From positions 1 through 6,290 of the forward strand of contig CALETF010000130.1 in the NCBI GenBank assembly GCA_937920005.1: DNA of 6,290 nucleotides, given 5' to 3'. The translations under genes and the position numbers were made by a program. This stretch comes from an uncultured Candidatus Altimarinota bacterium. Its GTDB lineage: Bacteria; Patescibacteriota; Gracilibacteria; BD1-5; JAGOOR01. Positions 1-6,290 of the stretch are shown here, piece after piece. The notes below the pieces were generated by a model. The model saw nothing but the letters and a program-made list of their open reading frames with translations, made no database searches and was not told the DNA's origin. Position 1 is the first letter of the stretch. Every line of letters begins with the position of its first letter.

Positions 1-703
1 ATCCGAATAGTTCTGTGAGAATAGTAGTGATTGTGCCTTTGAGATGAGCGATGGTGATATTTTTATCGACGACGATTCATTCGACTTGTTCAAACATGAT
101 ATCATGCGTTGCATCGATTTTTTCATTACGGTAGACAGAACCCAGGACCATAGCACGTAGTGGCTTTGGTTGCGTTTTCATGAGATGATTTTGCATGCAC
201 GATGTTTGTGTCGCGAGTACTCGTTTATCCGTTAGCCAAAAAGTGTCCTGCATATCTCGTGCTGGATGCCAAGAAGGTATATTGAGCGCGTCAAAATTAT
301 TAAACTCTGTTGTGACTGTTGGTGATCTCCACACAGAAAAACCCATACGAGTCACGATATCTATGATGTCTGATTGGATGATTTTGATGGGATGTTGTGT
401 GCGTCCGTGAGTTTTGGCAGGCACGGTCATATCTATAAACCGATTTTCTGCTGTTTTGAGTTCGTTTTCTCGTATTTCTTTTTCTTTTTTTGCCAGCTCT
501 GCTTCGACTTCTGCACGGAGTTCATTGAGGGATTTTCCAAATGTTTTTTTCTCTTCAGGAGAGAGACTCGCTACATTTTTGAGCATCTCGGTGAGAGTTC
601 CTTTTTTCCCGACAAGACTATTTCGGTATTCTACGAGATCACGGAGACTCGCGAGTGCTGCGATGCCAGCGTGGATTTCGGGTTTGAGAGATTCGAGATT
701 CAT
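1..703 (-). CDS. pheS: Phenylalanyl-tRNA synthetase alpha subunit (partial, 3' end beyond window)
   Basis: Catalytic alpha subunit of PheRS, which with PheT charges tRNA-Phe in the cytoplasm. Seen: an N-terminal helical arm (about residues 1-95) with the family pattern VGKKGTLTEMLK, then the class II core with NFDALNIPSWHPARDMQDTF (about 137-156) and the motif 2 region GSVYRNEKIDATHDIMFEQVE ending at residue 208. The next codon, TGA at 77-79, is where the family has an invariant Gly (QVEG); the frame then continues as IVVDKNITIAHLKGT to the window edge, matching the family's VDKNISFADLKG-type continuation. So TGA is read as Gly and this is not a truncation. About 234 codons are present; the family usually has about 330-345, so motif 3 lies outside. 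The start lies 1 base after the gatC stop, which fixes it. Upstream is purine-rich (GAAGAAAAAATAAT) but has no clear Shine-Dalgarno. Identity is secure. Confidence 0.96.
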
Positions 704-704
704 A

Positions 705-1001
705 TTATTTTTTCTTCATGATAGCAGGTATGGCGATGTGTCCACCGATGATTTCTTGATGTGTGACGGCGAGGAGTTTCTCTGCGTCATCAGGCATGTT
801 TACCTCATCTTTTCGCATCTTCATTGCATCTCGAGAAGCATGTTTCGCTGTATCGACACTTGATATATCTACTTCTTGGAGTTTTTCTATATATCCAAAT
901 ATACTAGCGAGCTGACCTTGATACATATGTACTTCCTCTTCTGTGAGATGAAGTCGTGCGAGTTTTGCGACGTGTTTGACTTGGTCTTGCGTTGGTATCA
1001 T
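705..1001 (-). CDS. gatC: Asp-tRNA(Asn)/Glu-tRNA(Gln) amidotransferase subunit C
   Basis: Small structural subunit of the GatCAB amidotransferase, which converts misacylated Glu-tRNA(Gln) and Asp-tRNA(Asn) to the Gln and Asn forms. It is 98 aa, close to the usual length of about 95. Seen: the family opening VKHVAKLARLHLTEEEV (residues 8-24), a central QLASIFGYIEKLQEVD helix, then MRKDEVNMP matching the conserved LREDEV-type element, and a C-terminal IPAIMKKK. I chose the ATG at 1001 (MIPTQDQVKHVAKLARL) over the upstream in-frame ATG at 1034, because GatC proteins normally begin just before the first helix and the 11 extra residues look non-homologous. It has no TGA codon and stops at TAA, 1 base before pheS, so the two are co-transcribed. 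gatA and gatB are not in the window. Confidence 0.9.
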   Translation of the reverse strand: MIPTQDQVKHVAKLARLHLTEEEVHMYQGQLASIFGYIEKLQEVDISSVDTAKHASRDAMKMRKDEVNMPDDAEKLLAVTHQEIIGGHIAIPAIMKKK

Positions 1002-1014
1002 AGGTCGATATACT
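987..1014 (+). promoter_or_regulatory. Candidate promoter for the plus-strand operon
   Basis: TTGCGT at 987-992 and TATACT at 1009-1014, separated by 16 bases, resemble a sigma-70 -35/-10 pair (-10 matches 5 of 6, -35 only 3 of 6). Transcription would begin near 1021, giving a leader of about 43 bases before the ATG at 1064. The -35 box lies inside the start of gatC. Short matches like this arise by chance in AT-rich DNA. Confidence 0.22.
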
Positions 1015-1032
1015 AGGGGAAAATACAGACGC

Positions 1033-1060
1033 ATCGTATATATTTTTCATTGCAAATCAA
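1033..1060 (-). promoter_or_regulatory. Candidate promoter for gatC-pheS
   Basis: On the minus strand TTGATT (1060-1055) and TACGAT (1038-1033) are separated by 16 bases; each matches the sigma-70 consensus at 4 of 6 positions. Transcription would begin near 1026, about 25 bases before the gatC ATG. It faces the plus-strand candidate promoter in the same short divergent region. The call rests on position and weak matches only. Confidence 0.2.
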
Positions 1061-1063
1061 GCT

Positions 1064-1954
1064 ATGGCGTGAGAGAATCAAATATCATCCCTTTTCTGAG
1101 ACATGCAGGCAACGCCGCCTGCTCCTGGCTCGACGCCAGTGCCTCCTACACCTCTTCCTGATAAAACAGACAATGTGCTTGGTACGCTCGAGGCTCTTTC
1201 TGGTTCTCAAACACTTCCTGAAAATAGCGCTCCTGAGCCAGTTACCGAAGGCCTTTTTGGTCATATGTCACTTCCTGAAAAACCAACAAATTCAATTCTT
1301 GAAACCACAGCAGCTCTCCCAGAAATAGTACTTCCTTCTGTTGAGACTCCTGCCTCTATCACTCAGTCAGCTCCTGTTTCAATATCAGAGGTAACTCTAA
1401 TTTCTGAGGAGGCTGTTCTTCCAGAAGCATCTATTCCTGCTGAAACAATTCCTGTATCAGACACTGTTCCAACGCCTCTTGAATCTGCACCTGTGCCTGA
1501 GTCTGTTCCAGTTGTTCCTTTGGCTCCATCAGAACAAAAAGAATCAGAAACTGTACCTGAAAAAACAGCAGAACCAATCAAAAAAGAAACAGATCCAAAA
1601 CTCGACCTCTATATGCGAGCAGATCGAGTCTATCAAGAAATGCTTCGCATAGAGAATCAAGAAAAAATCCGACTCCAGCTCGCTATACGCTATACACTTT
1701 TGATGTTCGCGATTTTCCTTGTTTTTGCCTGGATTGTGAGTAACCGTGTGATTATGTTTGGTTTTTCAGAATTTGTCTGGCTCGCTCGTATTCGTGATGC
1801 TCTCTTTGCTGTCATGGCAGGTTTGTTTTCTCTCACTATTTGGTTTGGAAGTGTCTCCTGGATGCGACAGATTTTTCTTATAGCTCTTCTCCGCACGATT
1901 GCGCTCGTATTTTTTATAGCCGTTATTGTTGCTCTCTATATTCCTCTTTGGTAA
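1064..1954 (+). CDS. Proline-rich protein with three C-terminal transmembrane segments (unknown function)
   Basis: I do not recognise this protein. With the start at 1064 it is 296 aa. Residues about 14-175 are low-complexity and rich in Pro, Ser, Thr, Val and Glu, with recurrent LPE and VPE units and almost no Gly. A charged helical stretch follows (about 180-205: RADRVYQEML, IENQEKIRLQ), then three hydrophobic segments at about 211-226, 246-264 and 270-293, ending in PLW. Start choice: the ATG at 1064 is in frame with one at 1103 through two TGA (Gly) codons at 1070 and 1097. The extension reads MAGENQISSLFGDM, and its LFGDM echoes the internal LFGHM (about 64-68). It also has T before ATG, as all other genes here do, whereas 1103 has C. 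No signal peptide is visible, so the Pro-rich part is probably cytoplasmic and tethered to the membrane. First gene of a tight five-gene run; stops at TAA. Confidence 0.75.
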
Positions 1955-1957
1955 TTT

Positions 1958-2533
1958 ATGCGTTCTCTCCTTATTCTTCTCTCTTGTTTTTTCGTCCCAT
2001 TTCTTTTGGTTGGTTGTTTTGGGAGCGACACAGCAGCTCCCGTCGATACGGTCGATAGTTCATGACTTATCAAACATAGTGGTATAGGTTATTCTCTTCG
2101 CGTTCCTGCCTCTTGGGAAAAAGTGGAGAGCACTAATATCGTTGCTCCAGTAGCGGGTAAAATAGAACTTGCGATGCGTTCACTCGTGAATAAGCGAGGA
2201 TTTATGAATAATCTCATTATCCTCTCAGCACCTATCCTGGCTGAGGCAACAGCGAGTGAATATGTCTCCCAGAGCATGCTCTGGGCTTCTCGAGAATATC
2301 TCTCTCTTGCGATTGATACCGATGAACAATTCACATTTAGTGATGGAGAAAAAAGCCGACTCGTTATCTTCCGTGCAAAATACAATGAAATCACAGAAGA
2401 ACATCTCTTTATGCAGACAGCGCGTATTTGTGGTAAGACCGTCTATCTCATGACTCTTGGCTTGGAAAATGATACTTCTGCAGAGAGTTATGATCGATAT
2501 CGTCCTATATTTTCTAGCTTTGCTTGCCAATAA
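1958..2533 (+). CDS. Small secreted lipoprotein, possibly PsbP/DcrB-like fold
   Basis: A predicted lipoprotein of 191 aa. Residues 1-20 form a signal peptide (M-R, then a hydrophobic core of L, I, F and V) ending in the lipobox LVGC, with C20 as the expected lipidation site. A short linker GSDTAAPVDTVDSS follows, then TGA at 2063-2065 read as Gly36. The mature domain opens GYSLRVPASWEKVES, a pattern typical of the PsbP/DcrB/Mog1-like family (aromatic, hydrophobic, P, x, x, W), and continues with alternating strands and helices up to FRAKYNEITEEHLFMQTARICGKTVYLMTLG and the final SYDRYRPIFSSFACQ. The fold guess is by eye and tentative. With the standard code only the part from 2123 would be called, and the signal peptide would be lost. 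It starts 3 bases after the preceding TAA and ends 2 bases before ftsE. A role as partner of the neighbouring ABC ATPase is only inference. Confidence 0.85.
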
Positions 2534-2535
2534 TT

Positions 2536-3198
2536 ATGCGTTTTTTTCACGCACTTATCTGACATAAAAGGCGGCCTATACTTGGTGGTCTCAATTTCGA
2601 GATAAAACAAGGAGAATGGGTTTTTCTCTGTGGTGCGAGTGGAAGTGGTAAATCAACACTTCTTGAAACAATGGCAGGACTTCTGAAACCACTTGCGGGT
2701 TCTTTTATCGATCATCGCGGGCGGGATGTCTATAGGCTTTCTTCTGGAAATTTGCGGGCATATCGTCGTACGTGTGGTATGATTTTTCAGGACTATAAAC
2801 TCATTCCTTCCAAAACGGTTGGTGAAAATATATCCTATGCTCTCGAAATTTGTCGATACGGTAAAAATACTATTACTCGTCGTACTCGTGAGCTCCTCAC
2901 TGAAGTTGGCATGTTTCATAAAAGAGATGAATATCCTGAGCATCTCTCTGGTGGAGAGAGCCAGCGAGTCGCTATTGCGAGAGCGCTTATTCATGAACCT
3001 GATACTATTTTTGCAGACGAACCAACGGGCAATCTCGACCAGAAAAATGTGATTATGATTATGGATTTTCTCAAGAAAATTCATGCAGCAGGAACCACTA
3101 TTGTGTTTGCAACGCATGATCGAGATTTGTTTGATTTGGTTCCAAATGCAAGAGTGATTGATATAGATTTGCTTCATTCTCCACCTACTTCTTTATAG
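2536..3198 (+). CDS. ftsE: FtsE-type ABC transporter ATP-binding protein
   Basis: ABC ATPase of 220 aa, about the length of FtsE, which with the membrane protein FtsX couples ATP hydrolysis to peptidoglycan hydrolase control during division. Seen: Walker A GASGSGKST (33-41), Q-loop MIFQDYKLIPSKTVGENI (Q85), signature LSGGESQRVAIARAL (137-151), Walker B IFADEP (158-163, Glu162 catalytic), D-loop NLD (166-168) and H-loop THD (His194). GEWVFLCG and the IMDFLKKIHAAGTTIVFATHDRDLFD stretch match FtsE better than the related LolD/MacB ATPases. TGA at 2560-2562 is Gly9; with the standard code the start would be lost and Walker A deleted. The usual N-terminal A-loop Tyr is not evident, with His10 near that position. 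No ftsX follows in the window, so the membrane partner is elsewhere or is not FtsX. Stops at TAG, 6 bases before rseP. Confidence 0.88.
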
Positions 3199-3204
3199 AT
3201 TCTT

Positions 3205-4407
3205 ATGACCGTTTTTATTGGCATCATCCTCGCTCTTCTTGTTTTTTTTGTGGTTGTCTTTTTGCACGAGCTTGGACATTTTCTTGTTGCTCGATGGAGT
3301 GGTGTAAAAGTGCATGAATTTGGTCTCGGTATACCGCCTCGATTATTGCGTATTTTCCGAGATAAAAAATGAACAGAGTGGACATTGAACTGGTTTCCTC
3401 TAGGAGGCTTTGTCCGTCTCAAATGAGAAAATTTCGATGACCCAGAAAGTCGCGAAAAGGACGCTCTTCCGCAGGCTCCATGGTGGAAACAAGTACTCAT
3501 ATTACTTGCCGGAGTGACGATGAATTTTATTCTGGCAGCATTACTCTTTGGTGCCCTGTTTTATCGTGGTACAGAACCACTTACGGTGCATATTCGAGAA
3601 TTTGCTCCCAATTCACTCTTGTCACATGTCGGTATTGGGACAAAACTGATTCCTATTTTTGATACACTCGAAGCAGCTGAGCAATCAGGTGTTATCACTC
3701 GCGCTCCAGGTATTGTTTTGGATCCTCTTCCAAATTCTCTTGCGGCTCAGGCTGGTTTCCAGAGAGGTGATGTATTGCTTGCCATCAATGGTACGCCTCT
3801 TGAGAGTACAAAAGATGTACAGCCTCAATTGTCTCTTCCTGGTCCACTTCTTTTTCGTATCAAACGAGCTCATCAGGAAATGGATATCTCTATTACTCCG
3901 ATAGAAGGAAAAATAGGTTCGTATATTGCGCCTCATATTATTCTGCGAAATTATCAATACTCTCCTCTCTATTCACTCTTATATGGCATGAAAGAAGTCT
4001 ATCAGCAGATTGGTTTTTCATTCCGTACTTTTGGAGCAATTATTCGTACGAGCTTCTCTGATACTGCTTCTCGTGAACAAAAACAAGAAGCTACTGCGGG
4101 CATAGGTGGTCCAGTTGCGATTGGTCGAGTATTTGTTTGATTGGCTGATTATGGAGTTCAGCTTCGCAGTGTTATCGTGCTCACGGCTATGATCTCTCTC
4201 AGTCTCTGAGTCTTTAATCTGCTTCCATTCCCAGCTCTCGATGGTGGGCGATGTCTGATTGTTCTCGTGAATCAGATGATTCATGTAGTGAATCCTCGAT
4301 TCAAGATATCACCAAAAATCGAACAAATGATTCATTCTCTTGGGTTTATTGTTTTGATATTGGCGAGCATTCTCGTTACTTGGAAGGATATATTTTTTCA
4401 TTCGTAG
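3205..4407 (+). CDS. rseP: Site-2 protease RseP/RasP family (intramembrane zinc metalloprotease)
   Basis: Membrane zinc protease of 400 aa that cleaves substrates within the bilayer; family members cut anti-sigma factors and remnant signal peptides. Seen: a first membrane helix carrying the HELGH zinc motif (residues 21-25), then GVKVHEFGLGIPPRLL, FPLGGFVRLK, and a second membrane segment (about 98-116). One PDZ domain spans roughly 160-235 (DPLPNSLAAQAGFQRGDVLLAING). The C-terminal NLLPFPALDGGR supplies the third zinc ligand, Asp346, and a final hydrophobic helix follows. Four TGA codons read as Gly at 3370 (Gly56, K-G-TEW), 3424 (Gly74, LK-G-EN), 4138 (Gly312) and 4207 (Gly335, just before VFNLLPFP). 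With the standard code only a central fragment without the active site would be called. Both catalytic motifs are intact, so it should be active. Stops at TAG, 5 bases before xth. The neighbouring lipoprotein fits a role in envelope maintenance. Confidence 0.95.
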
Positions 4408-4412
4408 TTTTT

Positions 4413-5177
4413 ATGAAACTCATCTCTTGGAATGTGAACTGAATTCGTGCCGTCATGAAAAAATGATTTCCTGAGATTCTCAAGCAATTGAATCCTGATA
4501 TTATTGGTCTCCAAGAAATCAAAGCAAAACCCGAACAAATCATCGCCGAAACAGACATTATCCAATCTCTTGGATATGAGTGTATATTTAATTCTGCCGA
4601 ACGACCAGGGTATTCAGGAACTGCTGTTTTTACTAAAATCGCACCATCAGCCGTTATGAATCGCATAGGGACAGAAGCGGATAATGAAGGGCGTACATTG
4701 GCCCTCGAGTTTGATGATTTTTATTTCGTGAATTCCTATATTCCCAATTCCAAGGATGACCTTTCACGCCTTTCATATAGACAGGAATGGGATAGGGCTA
4801 TGTGCGTGTTTCTCGACAAGTTACAAGTTCATAAACCAGTGATATTTTGTGGTGATCTCAATGTCGCACACCAGCCGATAGATCTCAAAAATCCGAAACA
4901 AAATGAATGAGAACATGGTTTTACGCTCGAAGAACGTAGAGGATTTGATGCGTTTATGAATATAGGACTTGTTGATATATTTCGTGAGCGAAATCCTGAG
5001 CTTACTGGAGCCTATACCTGGTGGTCAAATTTCTGAAATGCTCGCGCCAATAACTCTGGTTGGAGAATAGATTATTTTCTCACTTCTCGTGAGCTCACAT
5101 CTCGTATTGCTGATGCATTTATTCATCCAGAAATTATGGGGTCGGATCATTGTCCGGTGGGGATAGTTTTGTCCTAG
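4413..5177 (+). CDS. xthA: Exodeoxyribonuclease III (AP endonuclease, ExoIII/Xth family)
   Basis: Mg-dependent AP endonuclease and 3'-5' exonuclease of base excision repair, 254 aa (family about 255-270). Seen: ISWNVN-G-IRA at the start (Asn7), LQEIK with the metal ligand Glu35, YSGTAVF, NSYIPNS with Tyr109, GDLNVAH with Asp148 and Asn150, TWWSNF-G-NARANNSGWRIDYFL with Asp220, and the terminal GSDHCPVGIVL with Asp245-His246. All catalytic residues expected from E. coli XthA are present. Four TGA codons read as Gly: 4440 (Gly10, invariant in the WNVNGIRA motif), 4464 (Gly18), 4908 (Gly166) and 5034 (Gly208). With the standard code the gene would split into pieces and look like a pseudogene. 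Stops at TAG. It is the last gene of the tight plus-strand run and functionally unrelated to the envelope genes before it. Confidence 0.96.
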
Positions 5178-5190
5178 AACCCAGAGAAGA

Positions 5191-5218
5191 TTTTTATTTA
5201 TGAGAATTTTCTTATAAT
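5191..5218 (+). promoter_or_regulatory. Candidate serS promoter with perfect TATAAT
   Basis: A perfect -10 consensus TATAAT lies at 5213-5218, 35 bases before the serS ATG. Sixteen bases upstream is TTTTTA (5191-5196), a poor -35 (3 of 6). A start near 5225 would give a leader of about 28 bases. The gap here (76 bases) is far larger than elsewhere in the plus-strand run, which supports a separate promoter for serS. Confidence 0.42.
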
Positions 5219-5226
5219 TCTCGTAA
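5198..5226 (+). terminator. Inverted repeat between xthA and serS, possible weak terminator
   Basis: Arms 5198-5208 and 5216-5226 pair over 11 positions (GAGAATT/AATTCTC core fully matched, one T-G wobble) around a 7-base loop, TTCTTAT. The stem has only two G-C pairs, and the following sequence (TTTACTATTGTTTATTTG) is T-rich but not an unbroken T tract, so termination would be weak. It lies 21 bases after the xthA stop. It overlaps the TATAAT box, so it may instead be an operator-like palindrome. Confidence 0.35.
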
Positions 5227-5253
5227 TTTACTATTGTTTATTTGCTATTACTT

Positions 5254-6290
5254 ATGCTCTCTCTCCAATTTATCCGTGAAAATCCTGATATCGTCCGTGC
5301 AGCGATAAAAAATAAATCCACCAAGATTGATTTTGATGCTTTTCTCGCTCTCGACGAGAAGAAAAAAATTATGCAGCAAGAAGTCGAGACACTTCGCGCC
5401 AAGCGTAATGAGCTCTCTGCGAGTATGGGCAAAGGAAAGCCTGATCCTGCTATTCTCGAACAAGCGAAAAAACTCAAAGAAGACCTCCAAAATCTCGAAA
5501 AAGAATACGAAACTCTAGAGTCTGAACACACAGCACTTCTCAAGAAAATCCCAAATATTCCCACAGAGGATACGCCTATTGGCCATACAGAAGAAGAAAA
5601 TGTCGTTGTCCGAGAATGGGGAAAGATCCCAGAATTCTCTTTCAAGCCCCGTGATCATGCGGAGATCGCAGCGATTCATGGCTGGATAGATAAAGAGCGT
5701 GCTGCCAATGTCGCAGGGTCTCGTTTTGCGTATCTCATGGGTGACCTCGTGATGCTGCAGTTTGCGCTTATACAGTTTGTGATGAATACTTTGACGAGTG
5801 AAGCAACTCTCAAAAAAATCATTGCCGATCTTGGTCTTAAAATATCTTCAAAACCGTTTACACCGATTCTGCCTCCGTATATGATTCGTACAGAACCATA
5901 TGATGCCATGGATCGTCTCGAACCTCGTGAAGATCGATACAAAATCGAGGGACAAGACCTCTGGCTCCAGGGAAGTGCTGAGCACGTCCTTGGTTCTATG
6001 CATGCGAATGAGATTTTTAGTGAAAAAGAAATGCCCGTTCGCTATATCGGGTATGCGACATCATTTCGAGGAGAAGCAGGGACATACGGCAAGGATATGG
6101 AAGGCATCATCCGTATGCATCAATTCGATAAACTCGAGATGGAGAGTTTCTCAACGGCTGAAACTTCTCATGAAGAGCATTTATTATTTTCTGGCATTCA
6201 GGAATACCTCATGCAACAGCTCCAAATCCCATATCGAAAGCTCCAAAAATGTACGTTTGATATTGGTAAGCCAAATGCCAAGGGTTCTGA
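5254..6290 (+). CDS. serS: Seryl-tRNA synthetase (partial, 3' end beyond window)
   Basis: Class II synthetase that charges tRNA-Ser. The 345 complete codons here are most of a protein usually near 425 aa. Seen: the N-terminal opening MLSLQFIRENPDIVRAAIKN, a long antiparallel coiled-coil arm for tRNA-Ser binding (about residues 30-110, Lys/Glu/Leu-rich, ending KKIPNIP), motif 1 region with TPILPPYM (203-210), the serine-binding TxE-type loop here as GSAEH (240-244, Ser in place of the usual Thr), and motif 2 with FRGEAGTYGKDMEGIIRMHQFDKLEM (about 271-296, Arg272 and Glu274). CTFDIGKPNAKGS follows near the edge; motif 3 lies beyond it. It has no TGA among 19 Gly codons. The start at 5254 matches the family N-terminus exactly, and no Shine-Dalgarno precedes it. 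It probably has its own promoter. Confidence 0.96.
   Translation, partial: MLSLQFIRENPDIVRAAIKNKSTKIDFDAFLALDEKKKIMQQEVETLRAKRNELSASMGKGKPDPAILEQAKKLKEDLQNLEKEYETLESEHTALLKKIPNIPTEDTPIGHTEEENVVVREWGKIPEFSFKPRDHAEIAAIHGWIDKERAANVAGSRFAYLMGDLVMLQFALIQFVMNTLTSEATLKKIIADLGLKISSKPFTPILPPYMIRTEPYDAMDRLEPREDRYKIEGQDLWLQGSAEHVLGSMHANEIFSEKEMPVRYIGYATSFRGEAGTYGKDMEGIIRMHQFDKLEMESFSTAETSHEEHLLFSGIQEYLMQQLQIPYRKLQKCTFDIGKPNAKGS

Noticed and set aside
195..863. Plus-strand open frames opposite pheS and gatC
   Set aside because: They are antisense to two clear conserved genes, and their translations (Phe/Ser-rich) look like shadow frames with no domain.
1002..1034. Longer gatC starting at 1034
   Set aside because: The extra MRLYFPLVYRP has no counterpart in GatC, and the ATG at 1001 gives the normal family length.
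1363..1581. Minus-strand Gly/Ser/Asp-rich frame opposite the proline-rich gene
   Set aside because: It is the complement of the low-complexity Pro/Ser/Thr coding stretch; its composition follows from the opposite strand.
1108..1600. DNA-level tandem repeat in the proline-rich region
   Set aside because: The LPE/VPE units recur irregularly, with different codons and spacing, so it is compositional bias and not a repeat array.
3205..5177. rseP and xthA as pseudogenes or frameshifted genes because of internal stops
   Set aside because: Every internal stop is TGA, the frame never shifts, all catalytic motifs are intact on both sides, and conserved Gly positions coincide with TGA. Decay would also bring TAA, TAG and frameshifts.
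1..5177. UGA as tryptophan (code 4) or selenocysteine
   Set aside because: The TGA positions match conserved Gly, not Trp or Cys. TGG is used freely for Trp (for example PWW in RseP and TWW in Xth), and up to 13 TGA codons in unrelated housekeeping proteins do not fit selenocysteine.
5238..5942. Minus-strand frames opposite serS
   Set aside because: They overlap a well-conserved synthetase gene on the plus strand and show no motif of their own.

Overview
The window comes from a bacterium that reads UGA as glycine (NCBI translation table 25), the code known from the candidate phyla Gracilibacteria (BD1-5/GN02) and Absconditabacteria (SR1). Five or six of the eight genes contain in-frame TGA codons, and these fall where the protein families have conserved glycines: PheS FEQVE-G, exonuclease III WNVN-G-IRA, RseP K-G-TEW and LK-G-EN. 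Every complete gene stops at TAA or TAG, never TGA. Read with the standard code, most of these genes look broken; with UGA as Gly all are intact. I lean to Gracilibacteria because the base composition looks less AT-rich than in the SR1 genomes I know of, but this is not secure.

Layout. On the minus strand (1-1001), gatC and pheS form a tight pair; pheS runs off the left edge. A short divergent intergenic region (1002-1063) separates them from a plus-strand run of five genes (1064-5177) spaced 2-6 bases apart: a proline-rich protein with three C-terminal membrane segments, a small lipoprotein, an FtsE-type ABC ATPase, the site-2 protease RseP, and exonuclease III. After a 76-base gap holding an inverted repeat and a perfect TATAAT box, serS begins and runs off the right edge.

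Functionally the window combines translation genes (gatC, pheS, serS) with a cell-envelope cluster (membrane protein, lipoprotein, FtsE, RseP) and one DNA-repair gene. The envelope genes are probably one transcript, but no FtsX follows FtsE here. No gene has a recognisable AGGAGG-type ribosome binding site, yet all eight chosen starts have T immediately before ATG, which suggests Shine-Dalgarno-independent initiation. There is no gene-free stretch above 300 bases, and I see no RNA genes, mobile elements, CRISPR arrays or tandem DNA repeats.
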